In this document: positions 20,659 through 28,024 of the stretch, piece by piece | Layout: each line of letters opens with the position of its first letter | Numbering within the stretch: position 1 is the stretch's first letter | Assembly (NCBI GenBank): GCA_964583765.1 | Contig: CAZOWW010000028.1 | Coordinates: 1 to 43,827, forward strand | DNA from: CAZOWW01 sp964583765 | Lineage (GTDB): Bacteria; Actinomycetota; Actinomycetes; Actinomycetales; Kineosporiaceae | DNA length: 43,827 nucleotides | Reading direction: 5' to 3' | Made by a program: the position numbers and the translations under genes | The notes under the pieces: generated by a model | Database searches by the model: none | Seen by the model: only the letters and a program-made list of their open reading frames with translations | What the model was told of the DNA's origin: nothing

Positions 20659-21942
20659 TCAGGCCCGGCCGGTGAGGTCGTGCACCAGTTGCAGCGACTC
20701 GCTCAGGGACTCCAGGTAGGCCCGGGAGACGTCGAACGGCACCAGCCCGGTCGCGGAGATGGCGTCGAGGTCGTCCGACTCGTGCGCGAGCACCGCGCTG
20801 AGCGCCAGGCCCGCCGCGCCCAGGCGGTCCAGCAGCGCCGCCCGGGCCTCGGGACCCACCCCCGCGCCGTCCGCCACCGCCGACGGCTCGCTGCCGAGCA
20901 ACTCGGCCGCACCGGAGAGCAGGCCCACGGTGAAGGCGAGGTCCGCCTGGCTCTCCGCGAGCCGTTCGCAGGCGAAGGCCCGGGCCAGCACGCGCCACAG
21001 GTCGTCCGAGGAGGTCGAGGTGGTCCCGCCCTCGAGCAGGGTCAGCACCACCCAGGACCGCAGCCGCCGCGGGCCGATCAGCACCAGCGCCTGACGCAGG
21101 GACGTGACCTCACGCCGGGTGCCGGCGGCCGCCGAGTTCGCGGTGCGCAGCAGGCGCAGCGTCAGTCCGGGGTCGGTGCCGACCATGTGCTCGATCCGCG
21201 AGACCGGCACGTCGGGGTCGGACAGGTCGTTGAGCAGCCGGACGCAGATCAGCTGGGACGGCGACAGGGTGCGCTGCTCCAGCACCGTGGGACGCTGCAG
21301 GTACATGCCCTGGAAGAGCTCGAAGCCCAGGGACACGCAGCGCTGCAGGGACTCGGCGTCCTCGACCCGCCCGGCGACCATGGTGGCCCCCGCCGCGTGG
21401 CAGGCCTGCACGAGGCCGGGCAGCAGGGTCGTCGAGACCCCGTTCACGTCGATCTTCACGTAGTCGGCCAGCTCGAGCAGGGCGCTGCGATCCACCTGGC
21501 CGTGGTAGTCGTGCACGGAGATCCGGTAACCCTGGTCCCGGAGCACGGTCAGGCCGATGAGCAGCTCCCGGTCCACCACGACGTGCTCGACGACCTCGAT
21601 CACCACCCGGTCCGGTTCCACCGGGATCGGGATCACCCCGGTCAGGAAGGCCCGGGTGAAGTTGATGAAGATCGGTTTGCCGTCGGAGATGTTGTCCACC
21701 CCGAAGGTGCCGAAGGTGGAGGCGATCACCTGCGACGTCGCCTGCTCACCCGCCACCTCGTCGTCCCCACCGGTGTCGCCGGCGCGGAACAGCAGCTCGT
21801 AGCCGACGAGAGTGCGGCGAGCGTCGTAGATCCCCTGGCGACCGACCCGGACGTACCTGACCATGCCGGCACGTCCCGCCGCACGGTCCAGCGAGCTGCC
21901 CGTGGCGACGGTAACCCCGCTGACTGGCAACGGCGTGGTCAT
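20659..21942 (-). CDS. EAL-HDOD signalling protein, last gene of the che operon
   Basis: The 427-residue product has a YuxH-type layout: an EAL domain (about 30-225) followed by an HDOD domain (about 230-420). The EAL signature is replaced by GYELLFR at residues 47-53, and the usual DDFG metal site reads HDYHG, though VIEVVEH and VKID remain. Cyclic-di-GMP cleavage is therefore unlikely; binding or a scaffold role is more plausible. The HDOD part lacks metal ligands, as is normal. AGGAGG lies just before ATG 21942 and overlaps the stop of the preceding gene. Its place in a chemotaxis operon points to a motility role. Confidence 0.85.
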   Translation of the reverse strand: MTTPLPVSGVTVATGSSLDRAAGRAGMVRYVRVGRQGIYDARRTLVGYELLFRAGDTGGDDEVAGEQATSQVIASTFGTFGVDNISDGKPIFINFTRAFLTGVIPIPVEPDRVVIEVVEHVVVDRELLIGLTVLRDQGYRISVHDYHGQVDRSALLELADYVKIDVNGVSTTLLPGLVQACHAAGATMVAGRVEDAESLQRCVSLGFELFQGMYLQRPTVLEQRTLSPSQLICVRLLNDLSDPDVPVSRIEHMVGTDPGLTLRLLRTANSAAAGTRREVTSLRQALVLIGPRRLRSWVVLTLLEGGTTSTSSDDLWRVLARAFACERLAESQADLAFTVGLLSGAAELLGSEPSAVADGAGVGPEARAALLDRLGAAGLALSAVLAHESDDLDAISATGLVPFDVSRAYLESLSESLQLVHDLTGRA

Positions 21943-21952
21943 CCTGACCTCC

Positions 21953-22441
21953 TCAGCGGATCACGATCGACAGGCCGGCAAGGCCGAAACCCGAGATCGA
22001 GAGCGTGACGTCCATCCTCGACCCGGCCATCGCGGCGAGGGCGGCGATGTCCGGGGGCAGGCCGCCGCCCGGCCCGTACATCTCGTAGAGGCGCACGTGC
22101 GGGACCTCGCCCACGTTGAAGACCGAGGCCATCACGTTCAGTACCTCGTAGCAGCAGTCCCGCATGTGCTCCGGCAGCTCGCGGTCCTTGATCGCGTCCT
22201 CGACCGCGGCCCGGGGCAGCATGCCCAGTGCGGCGCCGAGCCGGGCCGCACCCTCCAGGTTGAGGACGGCGACCGCGGAGACGGCGAGCCGGTCGGTGAC
22301 GTACACCGCCACCACGTTGGTGGACTTGGCCGGTACCGGCTCGGAGTCCTTGAGATCCACGTCCCGCCCGGTCAGGTCGCTGAGCAGCGACCTGATGGCG
22401 TGGCGGCTGGGGAGAGGGGACTGCTGGACGACAGGAACCAT
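21953..22441 (-). CDS. CheC/CheX-like CheY-P phosphatase candidate
   Basis: The 162-residue protein has the CheC/CheX alpha-beta pattern. The helix CCYEVLNVMASVFNV contains an ExxN motif, Glu99-Asn102, the pair that dephosphorylates CheY-P in this family. There are no transmembrane segments. It overlaps the upstream cheY by one base (TGATG), so the two are probably translated together. A second CheX-type protein with its own ExxN motif lies two genes upstream. Binding to the C-ring rather than phosphatase action is possible, since the protein also resembles FliY/FliN-linked modules. Confidence 0.7.
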   Translation of the reverse strand: MVPVVQQSPLPSRHAIRSLLSDLTGRDVDLKDSEPVPAKSTNVVAVYVTDRLAVSAVAVLNLEGAARLGAALGMLPRAAVEDAIKDRELPEHMRDCCYEVLNVMASVFNVGEVPHVRLYEMYGPGGGLPPDIAALAAMAGSRMDVTLSISGFGLAGLSIVIR

Positions 22442-22803
22442 CACGACACCACCGTGGAGAGCATGTCCTCGAACACATCGGATGTGAACGGCTTGGCAAT
22501 GAGGCCCATCGCGCCCGCCTCCTCGGCCAGGGCCCGCATCTCGTCGGACCCCTCCGAGGTGACGAAGCAGAAGGGCGTGGCGGACCCGGACCCGCGCAGG
22601 GTCCGCAGGAAGTCGATCCCGGTCATCTCGGGCATGTTCCAGTCGGAGAGGATCAGGCCCGGGTTCTGCTTCTGGACCATCTCCAGCGCCTGGGCGCCGT
22701 TCTCCGCCTCGATGATCTCGTGCCCGGCGAAACCCGCCTGCCGGAGCGTGCGGATGACGATCATCCGCATCGCCCGGCTGTCGTCGGCGACCAGGATCTT
22801 CAC
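22441..22803 (-). CDS. cheY: CheY-type response regulator (distal)
   Basis: A 120-residue stand-alone receiver. The acidic pocket Asp7-Asp8, phosphorylation site Asp54 (ILSDWNMPEMTG), Thr82 and Lys104 (AKPF) are all present. It should carry the signal from CheA to the motor or to a partner. The start is GTG 22803, overlapping the cheX stop by GTGA. This copy sits between the two phosphatase-like genes. The other cheY lies before cheB. Confidence 0.93.
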   Translation of the reverse strand: MKILVADDSRAMRMIVIRTLRQAGFAGHEIIEAENGAQALEMVQKQNPGLILSDWNMPEMTGIDFLRTLRGSGSATPFCFVTSEGSDEMRALAEEAGAMGLIAKPFTSDVFEDMLSTVVS

Positions 22804-23315
22804 GGCAGCGTCTCCAAGACCTCGTCGAGTTGCGACGGCGGCCAGGCCAGGCCCCCCACCGCGTACTCGGGGAGCACCGCCAGTTCGACCGTCTGGCCCA
22901 ACACGACCCCGTGCACCCTGACCGCGGGTTCCCAGGTGACGCCGGCGGCGTCCAGGATCTCGGGGGTCGGCAGAGAGAGCCGGGCGTGCTGGTAGAGCAG
23001 GGACTTCACGTTGCCGCCGGCGATGTTGCCGAGTTCACCGACCGCGTCCAGGAGGTCATCGGCAGCGGGGCTCGCGACGTTGAGCATGCGCCCGGCCAGG
23101 AGTCGCGCCGTCACCGTGTCCACGCACACCTCGACGCCGGTGTACACGTTGGTGACCTCGTCGTGGATGGCCAGGCGCGCGCGGGCGATGCGCGTGCCGC
23201 CGAACTCGGCCTCCCAGGCGGGAGCGGCCTCCTCGCCGAAGACGGACTCGAGGACATCCACCAGGAGACCCTCCAGGTCACCACGGGCCTCTTCGAGTTC
23301 ATCCAGGACGCTCAT
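22800..23315 (-). CDS. cheX: CheX-family phosphatase candidate
   Basis: The 171-residue protein contains the clearest CheX signature, AVGELGNIAGGNVKSLL, with the catalytic pair Glu94 and Asn97. The family removes the phosphoryl group from CheY-P and helps end the signal. ATG 23315 overlaps the cheR stop (ATGA), and its own stop overlaps the following cheY. The coupling between cheX and a CheY supports a substrate relationship. Confidence 0.85.
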   Translation of the reverse strand: MSVLDELEEARGDLEGLLVDVLESVFGEEAAPAWEAEFGGTRIARARLAIHDEVTNVYTGVEVCVDTVTARLLAGRMLNVASPAADDLLDAVGELGNIAGGNVKSLLYQHARLSLPTPEILDAAGVTWEPAVRVHGVVLGQTVELAVLPEYAVGGLAWPPSQLDEVLETLP

Positions 23316-24136
23316 GCGTCTCCTCCCCGATGACGAAAGACGACCGCCTTACCGAGCTCCATCCGCTCGAAGGACTGGTCCAGGTTGAGGGTGCTCTCGG
23401 CACCTCCGAGCACCAGGAAGCCGCCCGGCCGCAGGACCGTGCGCACATGTCCCAGTACCTTGCGCTTGGTGGCCACGTCGAAGTAGATCAATACGTTGCG
23501 CAGGAAGACCACGTCGCAGGTCGGGACACCTACCGGCGGCTGGGCGAGATTGCCCTGCTCGAACCGGGTGAGGGCACGCACCTGCTGCTCGAGCTGCCAT
23601 TCGCGTCCCTGCTGCACGAAGTACTTGACCAGGTAGGGCGCGCGCAGACCCCGGTTGACCTCCAGCTGGCTGAACCGGGCCGCCCGGGCCCGCTCGACCA
23701 TGCGCGGCGAGATGTCCGTGCCGATGATCCGCGCCGTCCAACCCGGGTGGGCAGGCAGCCAGTCCAGGAGCAGCATCGCCAGGGAGTAGGCCTCCTGACC
23801 GCTCGAGCAGGCCGCGGACCAGATCGTCACCTGACGGGTCCGGGAGGTCTTCTCGATGTCCGGCAGCAGGTCACGCATGAAGGCGTCGAAGGGATGGGCG
23901 TCGCGGAACCAGGAGGTCTCGTTGGTCGTCAGCGCGTCCACGACCGCCTCGGACAGCTGGGCCTCGTTGCGCCGCAACCGGCCCACCAGGCCGGACACGT
24001 CCTTCTCGCCGTACTGGCGGGCCAACGGCGCCAGCCGGGACTCGACGAGGTACTCCTTGCCCGGTTGCAGATCGATCGAGCTGCTCTGGCGCACCAGGCC
24101 GGTCACGAACTGGAAGTCCAGGGGGCTCAGGGTCAT
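23312..24136 (-). CDS. cheR: Chemoreceptor methyltransferase CheR
   Basis: CheR methylates glutamates of chemoreceptors with S-adenosylmethionine during adaptation. The 274-residue product has the N-terminal helical domain with TTNETSWFRD. The methyltransferase fold includes WSAACSSGQEAYSLAMLL, IIGTDISPRMVERAR and VVFLRNVLIYFDVATKRKVL. It is of normal length and has no extra domains. It starts at ATG 24136, inside the cheB stop (ATGA). Confidence 0.97.
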   Translation of the reverse strand: MTLSPLDFQFVTGLVRQSSSIDLQPGKEYLVESRLAPLARQYGEKDVSGLVGRLRRNEAQLSEAVVDALTTNETSWFRDAHPFDAFMRDLLPDIEKTSRTRQVTIWSAACSSGQEAYSLAMLLLDWLPAHPGWTARIIGTDISPRMVERARAARFSQLEVNRGLRAPYLVKYFVQQGREWQLEQQVRALTRFEQGNLAQPPVGVPTCDVVFLRNVLIYFDVATKRKVLGHVRTVLRPGGFLVLGGAESTLNLDQSFERMELGKAVVFRHRGGDA

Positions 24137-25263
24137 CGCGTACCCCCCAAGGTCAGCGACGGGCGGACCGGCGAACGCGTGACGGCGCGCCCCGCGGAGG
24201 CGCTGAGCGCGGCGATGATCTCGGATGCCATCCGGTCCAGGGGCACGATCCGGTCCGCCTGGCCGGCCTGCGCCACCGCGCCGGGCATGCCCCAGACCAC
24301 GCTGCTGGCCTCGTCCTGGGCGAACACCTCACCGCCACCGTCCCGGATCTCGCGGCTGCTCTTCTCGCCGTCCCGGCCCATGCCGGTGAGCACCACGCCC
24401 AGGGCCCGCTCCCCATAGACCCGGGCGACGGAGCGGAACAGCACGTCCACGGCGGGCCGGCAGAAGTTCTCCGGTGGGGCGTCGGTCAGCCGGGCGACCA
24501 CGGAGACCCCGCTGCGGTGCACCTCGAGGTGCTGGCCGCCCGGGGCGATGAGCACCCGGCCCGCGGTGACGGTGTCACCCGCCTGCGCCTCGGAGACCGA
24601 CAGGGCACAGCTGCCGTCCAGGCGCTGGGCCAGCAGCCGGGTGAACAGCGGCGGCATGTGCTGGACGACGACCACGGGCACCCCGAGATCGGCGGGCAGC
24701 AGGGGAAGCACCCTGGCCAGTGCGTCGGGCCCCCCGGTGGAACATCCGATCGCGAGCACCGAGAAGGGCTGCGAGCGTGCCTTGCGCGGCACCTTGGGTG
24801 GTGCGGGCGGCGGCAGGGGCACCGGTGCGCCGATCACCCGGCGGGCGCCGGCCAGGGCCTTGAGCTTGGGGATCAGCTGGTCACGGATGCTCTGCTGGCT
24901 CTCCGTGATGCTGCCGACATTGGACGGTTTGGTCACGTAGTCGCTGGCCCCGGCCGCCAGCGCGTCGAGGGTCGCTGCCCCGCCACGCTCGGTCAGGGTG
25001 GAGAACATCACGATCGGAAGTCTCGGGTTGGTCCGGCGCAGCGCGCGGACCGCCTGGATGCCGTCCATCACCGGCATCTCGACGTCCATGGTCACCGCGT
25101 CCGGTTTGAGCTCCGCGACCCGGTCCAGAGCCATCCGGCCGTTGTTCGCGGTGCCGACGACCTCCACCGACGGGTCCGCGGCCAGCACGTCGGAGACGAG
25201 CCGTCGGATCACCACCGAGTCGTCGACGATGAGAACGCGGATGCGCCCTCCGGTCCTGATCAC
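24133..25263 (-). CDS. cheB: Chemotaxis methylesterase/deamidase CheB
   Basis: CheB removes methyl groups from receptors and deamidates glutamines, and is activated by CheA. The 376-residue product has a receiver domain (VLIVDDSVVIRR, Asp60 in VTMDVEMPVMDG) and a C-terminal esterase with the catalytic Ser175 in AIGCSTGGPD, His in VVQHMPPLF and Asp in LTGMGRDGE. A Pro-rich linker (about 146-160) joins them. The GTG at 25263 overlaps the upstream cheY stop (GTGA). Confidence 0.97.
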   Translation of the reverse strand: MIRTGGRIRVLIVDDSVVIRRLVSDVLAADPSVEVVGTANNGRMALDRVAELKPDAVTMDVEMPVMDGIQAVRALRRTNPRLPIVMFSTLTERGGAATLDALAAGASDYVTKPSNVGSITESQQSIRDQLIPKLKALAGARRVIGAPVPLPPPAPPKVPRKARSQPFSVLAIGCSTGGPDALARVLPLLPADLGVPVVVVQHMPPLFTRLLAQRLDGSCALSVSEAQAGDTVTAGRVLIAPGGQHLEVHRSGVSVVARLTDAPPENFCRPAVDVLFRSVARVYGERALGVVLTGMGRDGEKSSREIRDGGGEVFAQDEASSVVWGMPGAVAQAGQADRIVPLDRMASEIIAALSASAGRAVTRSPVRPSLTLGGTR

Positions 25264-25631
25264 GCAGCCACCAGTCCCAACAGCGCCAACTTCTCCGCGA
25301 TGACCTCACCGGTGAACGGCTTGATCACGTACTCGTGGGCCCCCGCCGCGAGGGCCCGGACGATCTGGGCCTGCTCGCTCTCGGTGGTGACCATCATCAG
25401 GGAGATGTCCCGGTACTCGGGCTCGGCGCGAACCGCCTTGATGAAGGTCAGCCCGTCCATCACCGGCATGTTCCAGTCCACCAGGATGACGTCCGGTCGG
25501 GTCCCCGCATCCAGAACCTCCAACGCCTCGGCACCGTCGGCCGCCTGAGCGACGTCGAATCCGAGCCCACCGAGCAAGCGGGTGAGAATGGCCCGCATCG
25601 CGCGGGAATCGTCCACGACGAGCGCCTGCAT
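25260..25631 (-). CDS. cheY: CheY-type response regulator (before cheB)
   Basis: A 123-residue receiver with Asp7-Asp8, phospho-acceptor Asp52 (VDWNMPVMDG), a TT pair at the switch position and Lys in IKPF. The ATG at 25631 has the ribosome binding site GGGAAG. This gene follows a 200-bp spacer after mcp that contains tandem repeats and a possible FliA-type promoter, so cheY-cheB-cheR and the genes after them may have a separate transcript. Which of the two CheY proteins binds the motor cannot be told from sequence, especially since FliM lacks its usual CheY-binding peptide. Confidence 0.93.
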   Translation of the reverse strand: MQALVVDDSRAMRAILTRLLGGLGFDVAQAADGAEALEVLDAGTRPDVILVDWNMPVMDGLTFIKAVRAEPEYRDISLMMVTTESEQAQIVRALAAGAHEYVIKPFTGEVIAEKLALLGLVAA

Positions 25632-25667
25632 GGTCTTCCCTCTCTACCTCGGTGCACTCCGTAACGG

Positions 25668-25695
25668 TTATCGGTCGGGCGGGGCGGGTTCTGGA
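25668..25695 (-). promoter_or_regulatory. Possible FliA-type promoter for cheY-cheB-cheR
   Basis: On the minus strand ACCGATAA (25675-25668) is a 7-of-8 match to the FliA minus-10 element, with TCCA 16 nt upstream in place of CTCA. The leader to cheY would be about 30 nt. The weak upstream half makes this less certain than the promoters at fliM, flhA and cheA. Confidence 0.4.
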
Positions 25696-25736
25696 CCTCT
25701 TGCCGCACGGACCTCCTCCGGCGCGAGCGCCCGAGA

Positions 25737-25842
25737 GCTGGCCGACTACCCAGAGCTGGACAACCACAAGAGCTGATCGACTGCACGGGGCTGATCGACT
25801 GCACGAGCTGGACGACTGGATGGGGCTGGACGACTACACCTG
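25737..25842. repeat. Six tandem 17-18-bp units between mcp and cheY
   Basis: Units beginning GCTGG or GCTGATC start at 25737, 25755, 25772, 25790, 25807 and 25825. The clearest pair shares GCTGATCGACTGCACG (25772 and 25790). The last unit runs into the final codons of mcp. Unit lengths alternate between 18 and 17 bp, so the array does not hold a reading frame. Confidence 0.8.
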
Positions 25843-27483
25843 GAAGCGGGCGACCACCCGGCGCAGCTCCGCCGAGAGCTGGGCGAGCTCCGTGGCAGCC
25901 TCCTTGGCCTGCCCCACGCCGCCCCTGGTGCCCTCGAGGGCATGGGCCACCGACTCGATGTTCTCGGCGATCTGCCCGGAGCCGTCGGCCGCGTCGGAGA
26001 CACTCCTGGCCATCTCCGCGGTCGTGGCGGTCTGCTCCTCCACCGCCGAGGCGATGGTGGTCTGGTGAATGTTGACGCTCTCGATGATCTCGGTGATCCG
26101 CTCGATCGCCTGGACGGCCGCCCGGGCGTCCTCCTGGATCGCCTCGACCCGCCACGAGATGTCCTCCGTGGCGTGCGCGGTCTCCTGGGCGAGTTCCTTG
26201 ACCTCGTTGGCGACGACCGCGAAGCCCCGTCCGGAGTCCCCGGCCCGGGCCGCCTCGATGGTGGCGTTCAGCGCCAGCAGGTTCGTCTGTTCGGCGATCG
26301 AGGTGATGGTCTTGACCACGGTGCCGATCTCCGCACTGGACTTGCCCAGCTTGGCGACGGTCTCGTTGGCCACGGCCGCCTCCTCGGCGGCGTTCGTGGC
26401 GATGCGCACCGCCTCGACCGACGCCTGCGAGATCTCCTGGATGCTCGCGGCCATCTCCTCCGTCGCCGCCGCCACCGCCTGCACGTTGCGGGAGACCTCC
26501 TCGGCCGCGGTCGCGGCGACCCCGGACTGCACCGAGGTCTCCTCGACGTTCTCGGCCACCTGGGTGTTCGCGACCTCCAGGTTGTCGGCGTTGCCCGAGA
26601 GCACCGTGGCGGAGTGCGTGATCTCCGCCAGGGTCCGGCGCAGCGAGGTCTGGGCAGCCCGCAGGTCCCCGGCCATCTGCCCGAGCTCGTCCCGTGAGGT
26701 GACCTCCGCCTCGCGGGTCAGGTCCCCGTGGGCCAGGGCGTTGAGGGCGTCCCGGACCCGGCGCAGCGGGAGCGCGACGGACCTGGCCACCGAGAGACCG
26801 ATCAGCAGCAGGAGCGCAGCCCCGCAGCCGGCCATCACCCAGGACAGCACCAACGCGTCGTGACGCACCTTGTTCATGCGGCTCAACGTGCCGGCCATCG
26901 TCTTCTTGCTGGTCTCGGCCAGGTTCCCCAGCGCGACGTTCACCGCGTAGTCCGGGACGTCGAAGTGCGAGGAGCTGATCGAGATGAAGTTGCTGATGTC
27001 CTCCTGGTCGATGTTGTACTTCATCGCCATCGGTTCGAGCCAGCTGTGCCAGGCCTTGACCGCCGCGTCGATGTTCGGGGCCACCGTCTCGTCGACCAGC
27101 TTGCGCTGCTCGGCACTCGGGTGGGCGTCCAGGTAGGCCTTCACTCCCGCCCGGGTACCCGTGATCGCGGCGTCGACGTCCCGCAGGGCCGCCTCCTTGC
27201 CTGCCTTCTGCGTGCTGAGCAGGCAGCGCGCGGTGGCGTTCTCGAACCGGGTCCACTGCGTGCGGGTGTCGCCCAGGGCGATCGCGGGCGCGGCGTCCTG
27301 CTGGACGACGTCCCGGCCGCTCTTCTCCACGGAGTCCAGGGCCAGTTGGCCGACCACTCCCATGCTCACCGCGGTGAACGTGGCGAGCGCGACGAGGACC
27401 TTCAGCTTGCTCCGGATCCCCAGCCGGAACATGGCGAGACCGCCCCGGGCGGGCGGTCGGGTGGTGGCGCGTGTGCGTGGCAT
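25834..27483 (-). CDS. Methyl-accepting chemotaxis protein
   Basis: The 549-residue receptor has a first membrane helix (about residues 26-48) and an outside helical domain of about 160 residues of the four-helix-bundle type. A second helix follows (about 210-233, WVMAGCGAALLLLIGLSVAR), then HAMP and a long signalling domain with the hairpin tip EQTNLLALNATIEAARAG. There is no CheR-binding pentapeptide at the C-terminus, which ends VVARFQV. ATG 27483 is preferred because AGGAAGA precedes it and the basic start leads straight into the helix; the frame extends further upstream. The ligand cannot be told. It lies between cheW and cheY. Confidence 0.93.
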   Translation of the reverse strand: MPRTRATTRPPARGGLAMFRLGIRSKLKVLVALATFTAVSMGVVGQLALDSVEKSGRDVVQQDAAPAIALGDTRTQWTRFENATARCLLSTQKAGKEAALRDVDAAITGTRAGVKAYLDAHPSAEQRKLVDETVAPNIDAAVKAWHSWLEPMAMKYNIDQEDISNFISISSSHFDVPDYAVNVALGNLAETSKKTMAGTLSRMNKVRHDALVLSWVMAGCGAALLLLIGLSVARSVALPLRRVRDALNALAHGDLTREAEVTSRDELGQMAGDLRAAQTSLRRTLAEITHSATVLSGNADNLEVANTQVAENVEETSVQSGVAATAAEEVSRNVQAVAAATEEMAASIQEISQASVEAVRIATNAAEEAAVANETVAKLGKSSAEIGTVVKTITSIAEQTNLLALNATIEAARAGDSGRGFAVVANEVKELAQETAHATEDISWRVEAIQEDARAAVQAIERITEIIESVNIHQTTIASAVEEQTATTAEMARSVSDAADGSGQIAENIESVAHALEGTRGGVGQAKEAATELAQLSAELRRVVARFQV

Positions 27484-27589
27484 GGGCGGTTCTTCCTGAC
27501 GACGGGGTCCCGGTGGACCGGGGGGAGGATCCCCCGGCCCGCCGCGGGCGAGCTCACCCGTGGCGGGCCGGTCAGTGAGGTCCGGCCGT

Positions 27590-28024
27590 TCAGGCGGCAC
27601 GAGCCTCCACGACATCGAGCACCCTGCGGGCGTTCAGGGACAGCAGCAGGCGGTCGGGCAGGGTGTAGGCACCGAGCAACAGGTCGCGCACCCGCTCGTC
27701 CACGGTGCTGGGGGTGGTCTCGAAGGGGACCTGGGAGACCTCCAGCACCCCGCCGATCTCGTCCACGAGCAGACTCACCGGCTCGTCGTCGACCCGGACC
27801 ACCACGTTCACCGGCTCCCGGCCCGGGTCCGCCGGACGCAGACCCAACCGGACGCGCAGGTCGATCGCGGTGAGCACCTCGCCACGGAGGTTGATCAGGC
27901 CCGCGATCTCGGGGGCGGCCAGCGGCACCGGCGTGATCGACTGGAGCCGGACGACCTCCTGCACGAGGGCCACGTCGACCCCGAAGAGGTACTTGCCGAC
28001 ATGGAAGGTCGAGAGCTGGTTCAT
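27590..28024 (-). CDS. cheW: Chemotaxis coupling protein CheW
   Basis: CheW links receptors to CheA. The 144-residue product is a single CheW domain: FHVGKYLFGVDVALVQEVVR, then APEIAGLINLRGEVLTAIDL and LVDEIGGVLEVSQVPFE. Length and pattern are standard. The start overlaps the cheA stop (ATGA), which ensures balanced synthesis. CheA itself carries two more CheW-like domains at its end, so this operon encodes three. Confidence 0.96.
   Translation of the reverse strand: MNQLSTFHVGKYLFGVDVALVQEVVRLQSITPVPLAAPEIAGLINLRGEVLTAIDLRVRLGLRPADPGREPVNVVVRVDDEPVSLLVDEIGGVLEVSQVPFETTPSTVDERVRDLLLGAYTLPDRLLLSLNARRVLDVVEARAA

Noticed and set aside
25737..25842. CRISPR array between mcp and cheY
   Set aside because: Units of 17-18 bp with no spacers; it is a simple tandem repeat.
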